Origin: Paranoxybacillus vitaminiphilus
Lineage (GTDB): Bacteria; Bacillota; Bacilli; Bacillales; Anoxybacillaceae
NCBI RefSeq assembly: GCF_003259935.1
Contig: NZ_QLMH01000001.1
Span: 160,004 to 224,003, forward strand
DNA length: 64,000 bases
Direction of reading: 5' to 3'
The number at the start of each line of letters is the position of its first letter. Within the stretch, counting starts at the first letter, position 1. The notes beneath the pieces were generated by a model. It was given only the letters and a program-made list of their open reading frames with translations, made no database searches and was not told the origin of the DNA. The position numbers and the translations under genes were made by a program. Positions 9,143 to 18,374 of this stretch are shown piece after piece.

Positions 9143-10097
9143 CTGCTATGATCGATGTCATCCTTTTCGCTTGATTGGACAAATGGGATAACATTTGTTC
9201 ATTGTGTTTGCTTCGAGCAGCTAATAAAACTAAATAACTGAGCATGCCGAATAAGCAAGAAATGAAAAAGGCATGAGCCAAAGCGATATATAAATTTAGT
9301 TTTGTGAACACAATAAGGGCTCCAGTGATGATTTGTAAAGATACAAGGGAAAGAGAAATAAGCCAGCCCCAATATATAACACGTTGATTCCGATAAGATT
9401 TTAGCGCTTGAATCGTAGCAAATAAAATCCAAACAAAAATCAATCCAGCTGCAAAGCGATGTCCCATTTGTACCCACTCATGAAGCTGGATAGGAAAAGG
9501 ACGAGCTTCTGAACAAAGCGGCCAGCTTGGACAAGCCAAACTTGCCAGTTTATGACGGACAAGCGCCCCGGTATAGACAACGATAAAGCTGTATACGATA
9601 ACTCCATAAATATGAAATTTCATTTTTTTGTCAATCACTATTGAATCTGCGTCGAATTTTTTATCTACTTCAAAAATGAGCAGTGTAAGTAGAAAAACTG
9701 TAGCAAATGAAATCAGAGAGATGCCAAAATGTAAGGCAAGAACGAAGTCGGATTGTCCCCAAACGACGGCTGCCGCTCCAATCAAACCTTGCAACACAAG
9801 AAATATAAACGAAACAAGCGCAAGAAATTTTGTTTCACGGACATGCCCAATCGCACGCCAAGCCCAAACGGACAGTACTAGTACCATCACCCCTGCAACT
9901 CCAGAAACGACGCGGTGACTTAGTTCAATCAAGAGCTCAGGGGTGATATTCGAAGGAATTAGTTCACCGTGGCATAACGGCCATGACCGACCGCACCCCA
10001 TTCCTGATTCTGTTTTTGTTACTAAAGCACCGCCAATCAAAACGAACAACATTGCAATCGTCGTTAGAACCGCAAACCATTTTAATGTACGCTGCAA
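9138..10097 (-). CDS. ctaA: Heme A synthase
   Basis: Oxidises the C8 methyl of heme O to the formyl of heme A for the caa3 oxidase. The protein has eight membrane segments in two homologous halves, and Cys pairs in the periplasmic loops [11 protein letters not shown] (near 35) and ACPSWPLC (near 190) typical of Bacillus-type CtaA, with several conserved heme-ligand His. I place the start at TTG (complement 10097), not GTG 10106: the AAGAAGGTG site then has proper spacing, and the 319-residue N-terminus aligns with B. subtilis CtaA without extra residues. Divergent from ctaB. Confidence 0.93.
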   Translation of the reverse strand: MQRTLKWFAVLTTIAMLFVLIGGALVTKTESGMGCGRSWPLCHGELIPSNITPELLIELSHRVVSGVAGVMVLVLSVWAWRAIGHVRETKFLALVSFIFLVLQGLIGAAAVVWGQSDFVLALHFGISLISFATVFLLTLLIFEVDKKFDADSIVIDKKMKFHIYGVIVYSFIVVYTGALVRHKLASLACPSWPLCSEARPFPIQLHEWVQMGHRFAAGLIFVWILFATIQALKSYRNQRVIYWGWLISLSLVSLQIITGALIVFTKLNLYIALAHAFFISCLFGMLSYLVLLAARSKHNEQMLSHLSNQAKRMTSIIAE

Positions 10098-10603
10098 AAT
10101 CTTCACCTTCTTGATTAAGAAATATCTATTGTGACCATTAATGTTATAGAAAATGTTGTAGAAAAGATAGACGAAAAATCTACATTTATTATCTTAGCGT
10201 AAACAGCGAAAGAGAGCAAAATAAAATCAATAAACATCATCATTTTACAATATAGTTAGTGTAAAAAACAAATAAATATTATAGCGAAAAAGGTTGAATA
10301 TTGTTAATGAGTTTGCTAGAAATATAAATGAATACAAATGAAAATGCTGTTTTTTGTCTAGTATTGTATTTAGAGATACGTTCATTCACAATTTTGACAC
10401 AAATAATCCAAAAAAAATTCACAATTCGCCAACGAAATGTGATTTAATATAAAGAAGATGGATTATTTATCTTTTTATTATTCCAGCAATATTTATTTTT
10501 TTAATTGAAATTTTAATGTAACGAAGCGATGGAAACGCCTTCAGCAATGAAATGAAATGATTAGAAGGTCTTTTTGATTTGTGGGACTAAGGAGGAATTA
10601 ACG
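10098..10603. promoter_or_regulatory. ctaA-ctaB divergent regulatory region with ResD-like sites
   Basis: This roughly 500-bp AT-rich gap holds the promoters of the divergent ctaA and ctaB units; no convincing ORF was seen. The decamer ATTCACAATT occurs at 10384 and again at 10417, 33 bp apart, so on the same face of the helix. Its complement differs by one base from the ResD half-site TTTGTGAAT as I recall it. In B. subtilis ctaA and ctaB are known ResD targets. An AT-rich TTTAATATAA at 10443-10452 could be the ctaB -10 region. No clear cre site was found. Confidence 0.5.
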
Positions 10604-11536
10604 ATGGCAAATACGAGGGCATTGAATGAAGGCGATGCAAATGCTATGCAAAGTCCTCAAGAGTATACACATTCAACCGTTTGGAAAGATTTATTGGCTG
10701 TTGTAAAAATTGGTATCGTAAATTCGAATTTAATTACGACATTTACCGGTTTATGGTTAGCATTGCATTTTATGGGGAAAGGATTTCTTGATAATCTTCA
10801 TATTGTCTTTTTTGCCCTTTTTGGTTCAGCATTGATTATTGCTGGTTCATGCAGTCTAAATAATTATATTGACCGCGATATCGATCATTTGATGGAGCGG
10901 ACAAAATCAAGACCGACTGTTACTGGAAGAATGGAGCCGAAGCGGGTGCTTTGGTTAGGCATTTTCCTAGTCATGATTGGCACATTAAGCTTATTGATGA
11001 CAACCGTAACCGCAGCGATCATTGGACTTATTGGTGTATTCACTTACGTCTTTTTGTATACAATGTGGTCAAAGCGGAATAATACGTTGAATACGGTCAT
11101 CGGGAGCGTTTCGGGGGCTGTGCCTCCGGTTATTGGCTGGACAGCGGTCGATTCAAATTTTCATGTCGTGCCGCTTGTGTTATTTTTATTAATGTTTATA
11201 TGGCAGCCGCCACACTTTTTGGCGCTCGCAATGAAGCGTGCAGAAGAATATCGTGCGGCAGGCATTCCGATGTTACCGGTTGTTCATGGTTTTGGTATTA
11301 CAAAACGCCAAATGGTTGTTTGGGTAGCATGCTTACTTCCACTTCCGTTTTACCTTTTTTCATTAGGTATTCCATTTCTCGTCATCGCGACGTTGTTAAA
11401 CATCGGCTGGTTGGCGTTAGGCCTTGCGGGATTTAAAATGAAAGATGACTTGAAATGGGCGAAGTGGATGTTTATATATTCGTTGAATTATTTAACCATT
11501 TTATTCGTAGCAATGGTGATCGTTACGATTGATTAA
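10604..11536 (+). CDS. ctaB: Protoheme IX farnesyltransferase (heme O synthase)
   Basis: Attaches a farnesyl group to heme B to give heme O, the substrate of CtaA. The 310-residue UbiA-family membrane protein has eight or nine hydrophobic segments and the Asp-rich [18 protein letters not shown] motif near residue 87. The ATG at 10604 follows AAGGAGGA by seven bases; a longer TTG frame from 10574 lacks such a site. It leads the ctaBCDEF unit. Confidence 0.95.
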   Translation: MANTRALNEGDANAMQSPQEYTHSTVWKDLLAVVKIGIVNSNLITTFTGLWLALHFMGKGFLDNLHIVFFALFGSALIIAGSCSLNNYIDRDIDHLMERTKSRPTVTGRMEPKRVLWLGIFLVMIGTLSLLMTTVTAAIIGLIGVFTYVFLYTMWSKRNNTLNTVIGSVSGAVPPVIGWTAVDSNFHVVPLVLFLLMFIWQPPHFLALAMKRAEEYRAAGIPMLPVVHGFGITKRQMVVWVACLLPLPFYLFSLGIPFLVIATLLNIGWLALGLAGFKMKDDLKWAKWMFIYSLNYLTILFVAMVIVTID

Positions 11537-11620
11537 TGGGTTGTTTATAATTCTTTCTCTTTTTCATATAGAAAGAATTTATATATTTATCTAAAATTGA
11601 AAGAGGGGTTTGATTAGGCT

Positions 11621-12694
11621 ATGAAGAAATGGCTACTCAATTGGCGCTTATTTTCTCTTTTTAGTGTAATGGCGCTTGTATTAGCTGGCTGTGGCGAGCC
11701 GTTTATTTCCGCGCTTCAACCGGCCGGCGAAGTAGCAGATATGCAGTATTCGCTTATGCTGCTTAGCACAGCCATTATGGTTCTTGTTATTCTCGTTGTA
11801 ACAATTATCTTCGTATACGTTGTCATTCGTTTCCGTCAACGTAAAGGAGAAGAAAACAAAATTCCAAAGCAAGTGGAAGGAAGCCATAAGCTCGAAATTA
11901 TTTGGACTGTCATTCCGATTATTCTTTTGATTATTTTGGCAGTTCCGACTGTTAAGGCAACATTTGAGCTTGCTGATGTAAAACCGATGAACAAAGAAAA
12001 TCGCGACAAAGAGAAGACGCTTGTCGTCAATGTTCGTGCTAACCTTTATTGGTGGGAATTTGAATATCCTGACTATGGCGTTATTACGAGCCAGGATTTA
12101 GTTGTTCCTACAGATGAGCGCGTGTATTTTAACTTAAAAGCATCAGATGTAAAACACTCATTCTGGATTCCTGCAGTCGGCGGGAAAATGGATACAAACG
12201 TAGAAGAAAGCAAAAACCAATTTTGGTTGGAATTTGACCAAGAGGACGCTGAAAAAGCCGGCGGCATTTTCTATGGTAAGTGTGCAGAGCTTTGCGGTCC
12301 TTCGCATGCGTTGATGGATTTCAAAGTGAAAGCCGTTCCTAGAGATGAATTCAATCAATGGATTGAAAAAATGAAAAATGCGAAACCAGTTGTAACTGAT
12401 CCAGTTGCAAAAGAAGGGGAAGCAATCTTCAATAAGAGCTGTATCGGCTGCCACGCGGTTACTCCGGTTGATAACCGCCCAGAACAAGCACGTACAGCAC
12501 CAAACTTAGGAAACTTTGGCGATCGTGAGCGCATTGCAGGTATTTTAGAACATAACGAAGAAAACTTGAAAAAATGGCTGAAAGATCCAGAATCTATTAA
12601 ACCTGGCAATACAATGACAAACACATACGGAAAATTAACTGATGAACAAATTGATGCTTTAACAAAATATTTAATGAGTCTAAAGGTTGAGTAA
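11621..12694 (+). CDS. ctaC: Cytochrome caa3 oxidase subunit II with fused cytochrome c
   Basis: Accepts electrons and passes them to subunit I. The 357-residue lipoprotein has a signal peptide ending in the lipobox LAGC (Cys24), two membrane helices (about 45-70 and 95-115), a CuA domain with CAELCGPSH near residue 220, and a C-terminal class I cytochrome c domain with CIGCH near residue 274. The fused cytochrome c identifies a caa3- rather than aa3-type oxidase. It lies between ctaB and ctaD; the ctaC stop is followed 34 bases later by the ctaD start. Confidence 0.97.
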   Translation: MKKWLLNWRLFSLFSVMALVLAGCGEPFISALQPAGEVADMQYSLMLLSTAIMVLVILVVTIIFVYVVIRFRQRKGEENKIPKQVEGSHKLEIIWTVIPIILLIILAVPTVKATFELADVKPMNKENRDKEKTLVVNVRANLYWWEFEYPDYGVITSQDLVVPTDERVYFNLKASDVKHSFWIPAVGGKMDTNVEESKNQFWLEFDQEDAEKAGGIFYGKCAELCGPSHALMDFKVKAVPRDEFNQWIEKMKNAKPVVTDPVAKEGEAIFNKSCIGCHAVTPVDNRPEQARTAPNLGNFGDRERIAGILEHNEENLKKWLKDPESIKPGNTMTNTYGKLTDEQIDALTKYLMSLKVE

Positions 12695-12728
12695 TAAGGG
12701 GATTCATGTAAAAAGGGAGGTTACACTG

Positions 12729-14588
12729 GTGAGTACAGTAGCTCGCAAAAAGAGCCTGATATGGGACTACCTTACAACGGTCGACCATAAGAAAATCGCC
12801 ATCCTTTACTTAATTGCTGGTGGTCTTTTCTTCATCATGGGTGGTATTGAGGCACTATTTATTCGTATTCAGCTTGCTGTGCCTAACAACGATTTTGTTA
12901 GTGCAGGTCTTTATAACGAAATTTTAACGATGCACGGTACAACAATGATTTTCTTGGCAGCGATGCCGCTTGTATTTGCGATGATGAACGCTGTTGTACC
13001 AATTCAAATCGGTGCGCGTGACGTTGCGTTTCCGTTTTTGAACTCTTTAGGTTTCTGGTTATTCTTCTTTGGAGGGCTTTTCCTAAACTTATCATGGTTT
13101 TTAGGCGGAGCACCTGACGCTGGTTGGACATCTTATGCGTCTTTATCATTAGAATCACCAGGACACGGTATTGATTTCTATGTGTTAGGATTACAGATTT
13201 CCGGTTTAGGTACATTAATTGGTGGTATTAACTTCCTAGTAACAATCGTTAATATGCGTGCTCCAGGTATGACATATATGCGCATGCCATTGTTTACTTG
13301 GACAACGTTTGTTGCTTCTGCGTTAATTTTATTTGCGTTTCCGCCGTTAACGGTTGGCTTAATCTTTCTGATGATGGACCGTTTATTTGGTGGTAACTTC
13401 TTCGATCCGGCGTTAGGCGGTAACACAATTATTTGGGAGCATTTATTCTGGATTTTCGGTCATCCTGAAGTATATATTCTTGTATTGCCGGCATTCGGTA
13501 TTTTCTCTGAAATTATCTCGACTTTCTCTAAAAAACGTTTATTCGGATATTCATCAATGGTATTTGCAACTGTATTAATCGGTTTCTTAGGATTCATGGT
13601 TTGGGCGCACCACATGTTTACAGTTGGTATGGGACCAATTGCGAACGCAATTTTTGCGGTTGCGACAATGGCCATTGCTGTTCCGACAGGTATTAAGATT
13701 TTTAACTGGTTATTCACAATGTGGGGCGGAAGCATTCGCTTTACAACACCAATGTTATATGCTGTTGGGTTTATTCCATCATTCGTTATGGGTGGAGTAA
13801 CAGGGGTTATGAATGCGACAGCGGCAGCAGACTATCAATATCATGACAGCTATTTCGTTGTTGCCCACTTCCATTATGTTATCGTTGGTGGGGTAGTATT
13901 CGCTCTCTTAGCTGGGGCACATTATTGGTGGCCAAAAATGTTTGGAAAGATGTTAAGCGAAAAACTTGGAAAAGTTACATTCTGGTTATTCTTTATCGGT
14001 TTCCATTTAACATTCTTTATTCAGCACTTCCTTGGCTTGATGGGTATGCCTCGCCGCGTATTCACATACTTGCCGGGGCAAGGTTGGGAAACTGGAAACT
14101 TAATTAGTACAATTGGTGCATTCTTTATGGCTGCCGGTACGATTGTTCTTTTAGTTAATATTGTTATTACAACAGTTAAAGGCAAGAAAGCTGAAGCAGA
14201 TGCATGGGGAGACGGACGTACGCTTGAATGGGCAGTTTCTTCTCCAGCACCTGAATATAACTTTGCACAAACTCCGCTTGTTCGCGGTTTAGATGCGCTT
14301 TGGGTTGAGAAAATGGAAGGTAAAAAAGGCTTAACTCCGGCAGAACCGCTTGGAGATATCCATATGCCAAATCCTTCGTTCTTACCGTTTGTCATTTCGC
14401 TTGGATTATTCATTTCAGCTTTAGGATTTATGTACCATAACGACCATTCTTGGGGCTTAATGGTTGGAATCGTTGGTCTATTAATTACGTTTGGGGCCAT
14501 GTTCTTGCGCTCTGTAATCGATGACCATGGCTACCACATTCATAAAGAAGAAATTATTGAAGCTGAGAAAAAGGGGGCTAAGGCATAA
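12729..14588 (+). CDS. ctaD: Cytochrome caa3 oxidase subunit I
   Basis: Heme-copper catalytic subunit reducing O2 to water and pumping protons. The 619-residue membrane protein has about 14 hydrophobic segments. Visible motifs are TMHGTTM (low-spin heme His), WIFGHPEVYI (CuB His and cross-linked Tyr), WAHHMFT (CuB His pair) and DSYFVVAHFHYV (heme a3 and heme a His). I start at GTG 12729, eight to ten bases after AAAGGGAGG, giving an N-terminus aligned with B. subtilis CtaD; the longer frame from 12687 would overlap ctaC. The stop overlaps the ctaE start by one base. Confidence 0.97.
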   Translation: MSTVARKKSLIWDYLTTVDHKKIAILYLIAGGLFFIMGGIEALFIRIQLAVPNNDFVSAGLYNEILTMHGTTMIFLAAMPLVFAMMNAVVPIQIGARDVAFPFLNSLGFWLFFFGGLFLNLSWFLGGAPDAGWTSYASLSLESPGHGIDFYVLGLQISGLGTLIGGINFLVTIVNMRAPGMTYMRMPLFTWTTFVASALILFAFPPLTVGLIFLMMDRLFGGNFFDPALGGNTIIWEHLFWIFGHPEVYILVLPAFGIFSEIISTFSKKRLFGYSSMVFATVLIGFLGFMVWAHHMFTVGMGPIANAIFAVATMAIAVPTGIKIFNWLFTMWGGSIRFTTPMLYAVGFIPSFVMGGVTGVMNATAAADYQYHDSYFVVAHFHYVIVGGVVFALLAGAHYWWPKMFGKMLSEKLGKVTFWLFFIGFHLTFFIQHFLGLMGMPRRVFTYLPGQGWETGNLISTIGAFFMAAGTIVLLVNIVITTVKGKKAEADAWGDGRTLEWAVSSPAPEYNFAQTPLVRGLDALWVEKMEGKKGLTPAEPLGDIHMPNPSFLPFVISLGLFISALGFMYHNDHSWGLMVGIVGLLITFGAMFLRSVIDDHGYHIHKEEIIEAEKKGAKA

Positions 14589-15208
14589 TGCATGTTGAAG
14601 AAAAATTAACGGCAGAGACATTCCCTGCATCACCTGAAAAAGCCACCCTTGAAGGGAAAAATAAATTTTTAGGATTTTGGTTTTTCTTAGGGGGAGAGAC
14701 TGTTCTTTTCGCCTCCCTCTTTGCCACATTTTTAGCTTTAAGGGATAGAACAGCTGGCGGTCCAAGTTCTGACGAGCTATTTAAAATGTCCATTGTATTC
14801 ATCGCTACGATGCTGTTATTAACGAGCAGCTTAACGAGCGTGTATGCAATGTACCATATGAAAAATTTCGACTTTAAGAAAATGCAGCTTTGGCTTGGAA
14901 TTACTGTTTTATTAGGCGCTGCATTCTTAGGACTGGAAATTTACGAATTCTATGAATATGTTCATGAAGGCCTTACATTCTCAACAAGCGCGTTTGCTTC
15001 AGCCTTTTATACGTTAGTTGGCACACACGGTGCGCACGTGGCATTTGGTTTGCTGTGGATTTTAACGCTAATGATTCGCAACGCTAAGCGCGGTCTAGAC
15101 CTTTACAACGCACCGAAGTTTTATGTTGCCAGCCTTTACTGGCACTTTATCGACGTTGTATGGGTGTTCATTTTCACAGTCGTATACTTAATGGGAATGG
15201 TGGGGTGA
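14588..15208 (+). CDS. ctaE: Cytochrome caa3 oxidase subunit III
   Basis: A 206-residue, five-helix subunit III that stabilises the oxidase core and its proton uptake. The family sequence HGAHVAFGLLW near residue 140 and the closing WHFIDVVWVFIFTVVYL are present. Its ATG shares one base with the ctaD stop (TAATG), so translation is probably coupled. Confidence 0.95.
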   Translation: MHVEEKLTAETFPASPEKATLEGKNKFLGFWFFLGGETVLFASLFATFLALRDRTAGGPSSDELFKMSIVFIATMLLLTSSLTSVYAMYHMKNFDFKKMQLWLGITVLLGAAFLGLEIYEFYEYVHEGLTFSTSAFASAFYTLVGTHGAHVAFGLLWILTLMIRNAKRGLDLYNAPKFYVASLYWHFIDVVWVFIFTVVYLMGMVG

Positions 15209-15212
15209 TTGT

Positions 15213-15545
15213 ATGGCACAGCATACAAATTCAGGCAACCCAAATGTTGATTTAGCTTATCGCCGCAAGAAAAACGCGGAAGATATGAAACATCAAGTCA
15301 TTTCATTCGCTTTAATGATTTTCTTAACGCTTGTTGCGTTTTTCGCAATTGGTTATGACAAATTTTCACCTTGGTTTTCAGTGCCATTTATTCTTCTTCT
15401 TGCGATTGTGCAAGTTGGCTTCCAATTATATTATTTCATGCACATGAGCCACAAAGGTCATGAGTTGCCAGCGTTGTTCCTTTATAGCGGTGTATTTGTT
15501 GCCTTTCTAACGATTTGGGCGTTTATGACGATTGTTTGGTGGTAA
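15213..15545 (+). CDS. ctaF: Cytochrome caa3 oxidase subunit IV
   Basis: A 110-residue small membrane subunit of the COX4-prokaryotic family, with three hydrophobic helices (about 30-50, 55-75, 85-110) and a conserved FQLYYFMHMSHKG stretch. It begins four bases after the ctaE stop and is followed by a strong terminator that closes the ctaBCDEF transcript. Confidence 0.93.
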   Translation: MAQHTNSGNPNVDLAYRRKKNAEDMKHQVISFALMIFLTLVAFFAIGYDKFSPWFSVPFILLLAIVQVGFQLYYFMHMSHKGHELPALFLYSGVFVAFLTIWAFMTIVWW

Positions 15546-15546
15546 C

Positions 15547-15588
15547 AAATAAAAGGAAATCAGTTTTAGCTGATTTCCTTTTATTTTT
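15547..15588 (+). terminator. Intrinsic terminator after ctaF
   Basis: A 17-bp perfect stem (AAATAAAAGGAAATCAG with its complement) closes on a six-base loop and ends in a T tract. The left arm begins just after the ctaF stop. Confidence 0.95.
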
Positions 15589-15662
15589 CACAAAAGTTTA
15601 ACAATGTATAAACGTTGCAATTGTAGTATAATGAAAATGGAAAGAATCGAGGTGAAACAACG

Positions 15663-16559
15663 ATGGTATCTTTAAATATGTTCGGCTTTGTTGCCTTATG
15701 GAGTCCGTTTTTTCTTCTTTCATTAGCGCTTGTGCTTTGGCTTTACTTCATGCTGGTTGGTCCTTGGAGAAAGCGTTTTACAAATGAAGGACCGGCGACA
15801 AGAAAACAAAAACTGTTTTTTACAGCTGGTATTGTTTTGCTTTATATTTGTAAAGGTTCGCCGATTGATTTGCTTGGTCATTTGATGTTTAGCGCTCATA
15901 TGACCCAGATGGCCATCCTTTATTTACTTGTGCCACAATTGCTTATTTTAGGAATTCCAAATTGGATGTATGAACAATTGTTCCGCATTCGGTTTGTAAA
16001 GGCAACTGTCTCATTTTTTACGAAGCCGCTTATTTCACTTATTTTGTTTAATGGCCTTTTCTCGTTTTATCACGTTCCGTTTATTTTTGATATCGTCAAA
16101 ACAAATATGTTTTTACATGCGATGGTCACAACTGTCATTTTCTTTTCGGCAGTGATGATGTGGTGGCCGCTCGTTACGAAATTGTCAGATTGGCCAACGC
16201 TTAGCGGTATTAAAAAAATTGGTTACATTTTTGCTAACGGCATCTTATTAACTCCAGCCTGTGCGCTGATTATTTTTGCAGATACTCCGTTGTATACAAC
16301 TTATTCTGACCCGCAGGCATGGGTGAATGCACTTCAGCTTTGTGTACCTGCTGGAACATTAGCTTCTCTTAATTTAACAGGTCCGCAAATGTTTATGTCA
16401 ATGCCGCTTATTTATGACCAACAGCTTGGCGGGGTATTGATGAAAATTATCCAGGAGATTATCTATGGCGCGATGTTATTTTTCATTTTTATTGACTGGT
16501 ATCAAAAAGAACGGGAAAAGGAAAAAATGGCTACGATCTCGCCGCAGCCATCTGAATAA
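15663..16559 (+). CDS. ctaG: Cytochrome caa3 oxidase assembly factor CtaG
   Basis: A 298-residue membrane protein of the Bacillus CtaG (caa3_CtaG) family with about seven helices, needed to form active caa3 oxidase, probably in copper delivery. Conserved features include SPIDLLGHLMFSAHMTQM near residue 68 with His/Met-rich positions suited to Cu binding, and MMWWPLV near residue 160. It lies 117 bases after ctaF, beyond a terminator, so it probably has its own promoter. Confidence 0.93.
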   Translation: MVSLNMFGFVALWSPFFLLSLALVLWLYFMLVGPWRKRFTNEGPATRKQKLFFTAGIVLLYICKGSPIDLLGHLMFSAHMTQMAILYLLVPQLLILGIPNWMYEQLFRIRFVKATVSFFTKPLISLILFNGLFSFYHVPFIFDIVKTNMFLHAMVTTVIFFSAVMMWWPLVTKLSDWPTLSGIKKIGYIFANGILLTPACALIIFADTPLYTTYSDPQAWVNALQLCVPAGTLASLNLTGPQMFMSMPLIYDQQLGGVLMKIIQEIIYGAMLFFIFIDWYQKEREKEKMATISPQPSE

Positions 16560-16572
16560 TCAATGGCAATTT

Positions 16573-16603
16573 TCGGGGCAAGCAAGGGCTTAGCCCCGTT
16601 TTG
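16573..16603 (+). terminator. Terminator after ctaG
   Basis: GGGGC and GCCCC arms with inner AGC/GCT pairing are followed by GTTTTGT. It starts 14 bases after the ctaG stop. Confidence 0.7.
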
Positions 16604-16715
16604 TCGCATTTGAGAACTAAGAATGGGTATTGGCATGTTGTTTATTGAAAAAAAAGAGAGCGTCGACTAAAATAAAATTGGAGAAACGAATGAAATAGGA
16701 GAGAGGAACGAAAAT

Positions 16716-17183
16716 ATGGATCACTCATTACCGATTTTGCCAACGCTTAGTACGGGCTTTATTGTCTTAAGTGCAATATTTGTCGCAATCGGCTGGTATT
16801 TAGTTCGTCAACGGAAAATCGAAGCGCACAAAAAAACGATGTTTTGGGCAGCTGTATTCGCCCTATTGTTTTTCCTTATTTATTTATCAAGAACGATTTT
16901 TATCGGCAATACTAGCTTTGGCGGTCCCGATAATATAAAAATTTATTATACGATCTTTTTATTTTTCCATATTGTTTTGGCGACTGTCGGTGCTATTTTT
17001 GGAATCGTTACTCTTTTATCAGGCTTTAAAAATAATTTGGTTAAACATAAAAAGCTAGGTCCAATTACAAGTGTAATATGGTTTTTTACCGCAACGACTG
17101 GGGTTGCTGTTTATTTGCTTCTTTATGTGTTTTATCGAGGCGGAGAAACAACGTCTATTATTAAAGCGATTTTAGGTTTTTAA
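16716..17183 (+). CDS. DUF420 membrane protein (YozB type)
   Basis: A 155-residue protein with four predicted helices (about 8-28, 42-62, 82-108, 120-142). His residues sit near helix ends (IEAHKK, FFHIV, VKHKKLG), as in the DUF420 family, and it often neighbours oxidase assembly genes. Its place directly after ctaG suggests a part in cytochrome oxidase biogenesis or copper handling, which is inference from context. Start is ATG after GGAGAGAGG. Confidence 0.85.
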   Translation: MDHSLPILPTLSTGFIVLSAIFVAIGWYLVRQRKIEAHKKTMFWAAVFALLFFLIYLSRTIFIGNTSFGGPDNIKIYYTIFLFFHIVLATVGAIFGIVTLLSGFKNNLVKHKKLGPITSVIWFFTATTGVAVYLLLYVFYRGGETTSIIKAILGF

Positions 17184-17201
17184 CATGTTCTACCGAGAAG
17201 T

Positions 17202-17232
17202 CTCCCACCTCTAAACAACGTGTAGGTGGGAG
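17202..17232. repeat. Hairpin resembling an IS200/IS605-type end
   Basis: CTCCCACCT at 17202 pairs with AGGTGGGAG at 17224 around a 13-base loop. The same 9-bp stem recurs at 32857-32878. Such stems resemble the end hairpins of IS200/IS605 elements in Geobacillus as I remember them; no transposase gene is nearby. Confidence 0.5.
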
Positions 17233-17244
17233 GTTCATAGAAAC

Positions 17245-17279
17245 AGTCAGGCTTCTTGAGATGAGGTCTGACTTTTTTG
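17245..17279 (+). terminator. Terminator after the DUF420 gene
   Basis: GTCAG pairs with CTGAC around a loop containing GAGATGAGG and is followed by six T residues. The GGTCTGAC of the right arm is also the core word of the family A repeats, so this may be a short relative. Confidence 0.65.
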
Positions 17280-17405
17280 TTGGGACATAAGGCTGCTCCA
17301 TGTTTTGTCATATTTTTTATCGAACTCATATGATAATGTATAATAGATGTTATAGGAATGTACAAGTGGCTGACTGTTGTTAATATCGTGAAGGGGAGAG
17401 AAAAG

Positions 17406-17708
17406 GTGGCAGTGCGCTTAAAAAAACGTTCAGACGTGGCTTCCATAACATTAATTACGATTACAATGATGTGTTTACACGAGCATGAGGAAGTCGTTCT
17501 TCCTGATACATCGATTGATATTTTTTTTAGAGACAACGAGTGTTGTACGGTTTTTTTAAAAATGACGATGAAATATGGCACAAATATTGTTCATGTTTGT
17601 GAGAAGCTGCAAAAGCACATTAAAGAAGAAATTGAAGCGATGACGAACTTTACAGTGGATTGCGTGAATATAGCCGTTCAAAATTTAGTGTATCGAAAAA
17701 ACGCATAG
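17406..17708 (+). CDS. Small Asp23/Gls24-like protein
   Basis: A 100-residue soluble protein. The C-terminal half (YGTNIVHVCEKLQKHIKEEIE, MTNFTVDCVNIAVQNL) has the pattern of the Asp23/Gls24 alkaline-shock family, in which such segments form an alpha/beta unit linked to envelope stress. The Cys-containing N-terminal half is less typical. I start at GTG 17406, nine bases after GAAGGGGAG, rather than the ATG at 17358. The gene stands alone between repeats and is closed by a terminator overlapping its stop. Family call is by pattern only. Confidence 0.6.
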   Translation: MAVRLKKRSDVASITLITITMMCLHEHEEVVLPDTSIDIFFRDNECCTVFLKMTMKYGTNIVHVCEKLQKHIKEEIEAMTNFTVDCVNIAVQNLVYRKNA

Positions 17709-17728
17709 GAGGAGCCTATGCGTTTTTT
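17694..17728 (+). terminator. Terminator overlapping the stop of the Asp23-like gene
   Basis: AACGCATAGG and CCTATGCGTT flank a five-base loop and lead into a T run. The left arm includes the TAG stop codon. Confidence 0.92.
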
Positions 17729-17749
17729 AGTTTACAATTCGCGAGCTAA

Positions 17750-18012
17750 CCGTGGCGCTTCCGCTTTTCTTTGATGTCTAGCTCCGGCACCTAGCTCTCT
17801 GTGCCAAATAACCTTCCCCCTCGAAGTGACAAGCACTTCTGCGGGTGAAGAACATTTGGCTTCGAGAGCTAACCACGGTGCCTCCGCTTTTCTAATTGTC
17901 TAGCTCGACTCGCAATGCCTAGTGGAAAATAACCTTCCTCCGTCGAAATGCAAGCATTTCTCGTCGGAAGAACATTTTCCTCCGGCATTAGGCGCTCGCC
18001 TCCGCTTTTCTT
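17750..18012 (-). repeat. Family C long-hairpin repeat, two tandem units
   Basis: Three copies of a flank reading CTCCGCTTTTCT (or close variants), two of them followed by GTCTAGCTC, separate two long imperfect hairpins of about 100 nt. The second hairpin pairs TGCCTAGTGGAAAATAACC with the complementary strand near 17966-17990. A related unit lies after ftsZ at 55.5 kb in the opposite orientation. This 306-base gap between the Asp23-like gene and ylbA contains nothing else. Confidence 0.8.
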
Positions 18013-18014
18013 GA

Positions 18015-18374
18015 TTACCCTTGGAGTTTAGCTAAGTCTTCTTTTAATTGTGATAAAATGGTTTTGCATTGATTTACTAATGAAGACGGGAAGTTTTCTC
18101 CTTCACCATATTCAACCCCATGAGGGTAATAATGTTTGCCAAGTAAAGGTGTAATGAGCTTAATTAATGCGTAACGCGAACCGACATCGCCTTCTATAGC
18201 ATATCCTTGAACGCGTAAATAGTAGACGTCATTTTTTATTTCGAATTTCCGATCATATGTTACCCGATCATAATCCCATTGGCTTGCCCGCACAAATCCT
18301 AGATTTTCCATTAAATCGTCTAATTGAGACAATTCTGCTGTTTGATTTTCGATTCCCGTATTTTCCAATCTCAT
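18015..18374 (-). CDS. ylbA: YugN-like family protein (YlbA)
   Basis: A 119-residue soluble protein matching the YugN-like family in length and sequence character (LMENLGFVRASQWDYDRVTYD, then YYLRVQGYA). Function is unknown. Minus-strand location between ctaG and the ylbB/ylbC genes and the length agree with B. subtilis ylbA. The ATG at 18374 follows a GGAGGGAC ribosome site. Its 3' end abuts the family C repeat array. Confidence 0.75.
   Translation of the reverse strand: MRLENTGIENQTAELSQLDDLMENLGFVRASQWDYDRVTYDRKFEIKNDVYYLRVQGYAIEGDVGSRYALIKLITPLLGKHYYPHGVEYGEGENFPSSLVNQCKTILSQLKEDLAKLQG

Noticed and set aside
10098-10603. Hidden small gene in the ctaA-ctaB gap
   Set aside because: All frames are short and AT-rich with no ribosome site; the region reads as regulatory DNA.
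12687-12728. Longer N-terminal reading of ctaD overlapping ctaC
   Set aside because: It would include the AAAGGGAGG ribosome site and extend beyond the conserved N-terminus.
14021-14500. 159-codon minus-strand frame opposite ctaD
   Set aside because: Fully antisense to the strongly supported subunit I gene; composition is that of a reversed membrane protein.
17180-17581. 133-codon minus-strand frame opposite the Asp23-like gene
   Set aside because: It runs through a terminator and the transposon-end-like hairpin; the plus-strand gene has the better ribosome site and family pattern.
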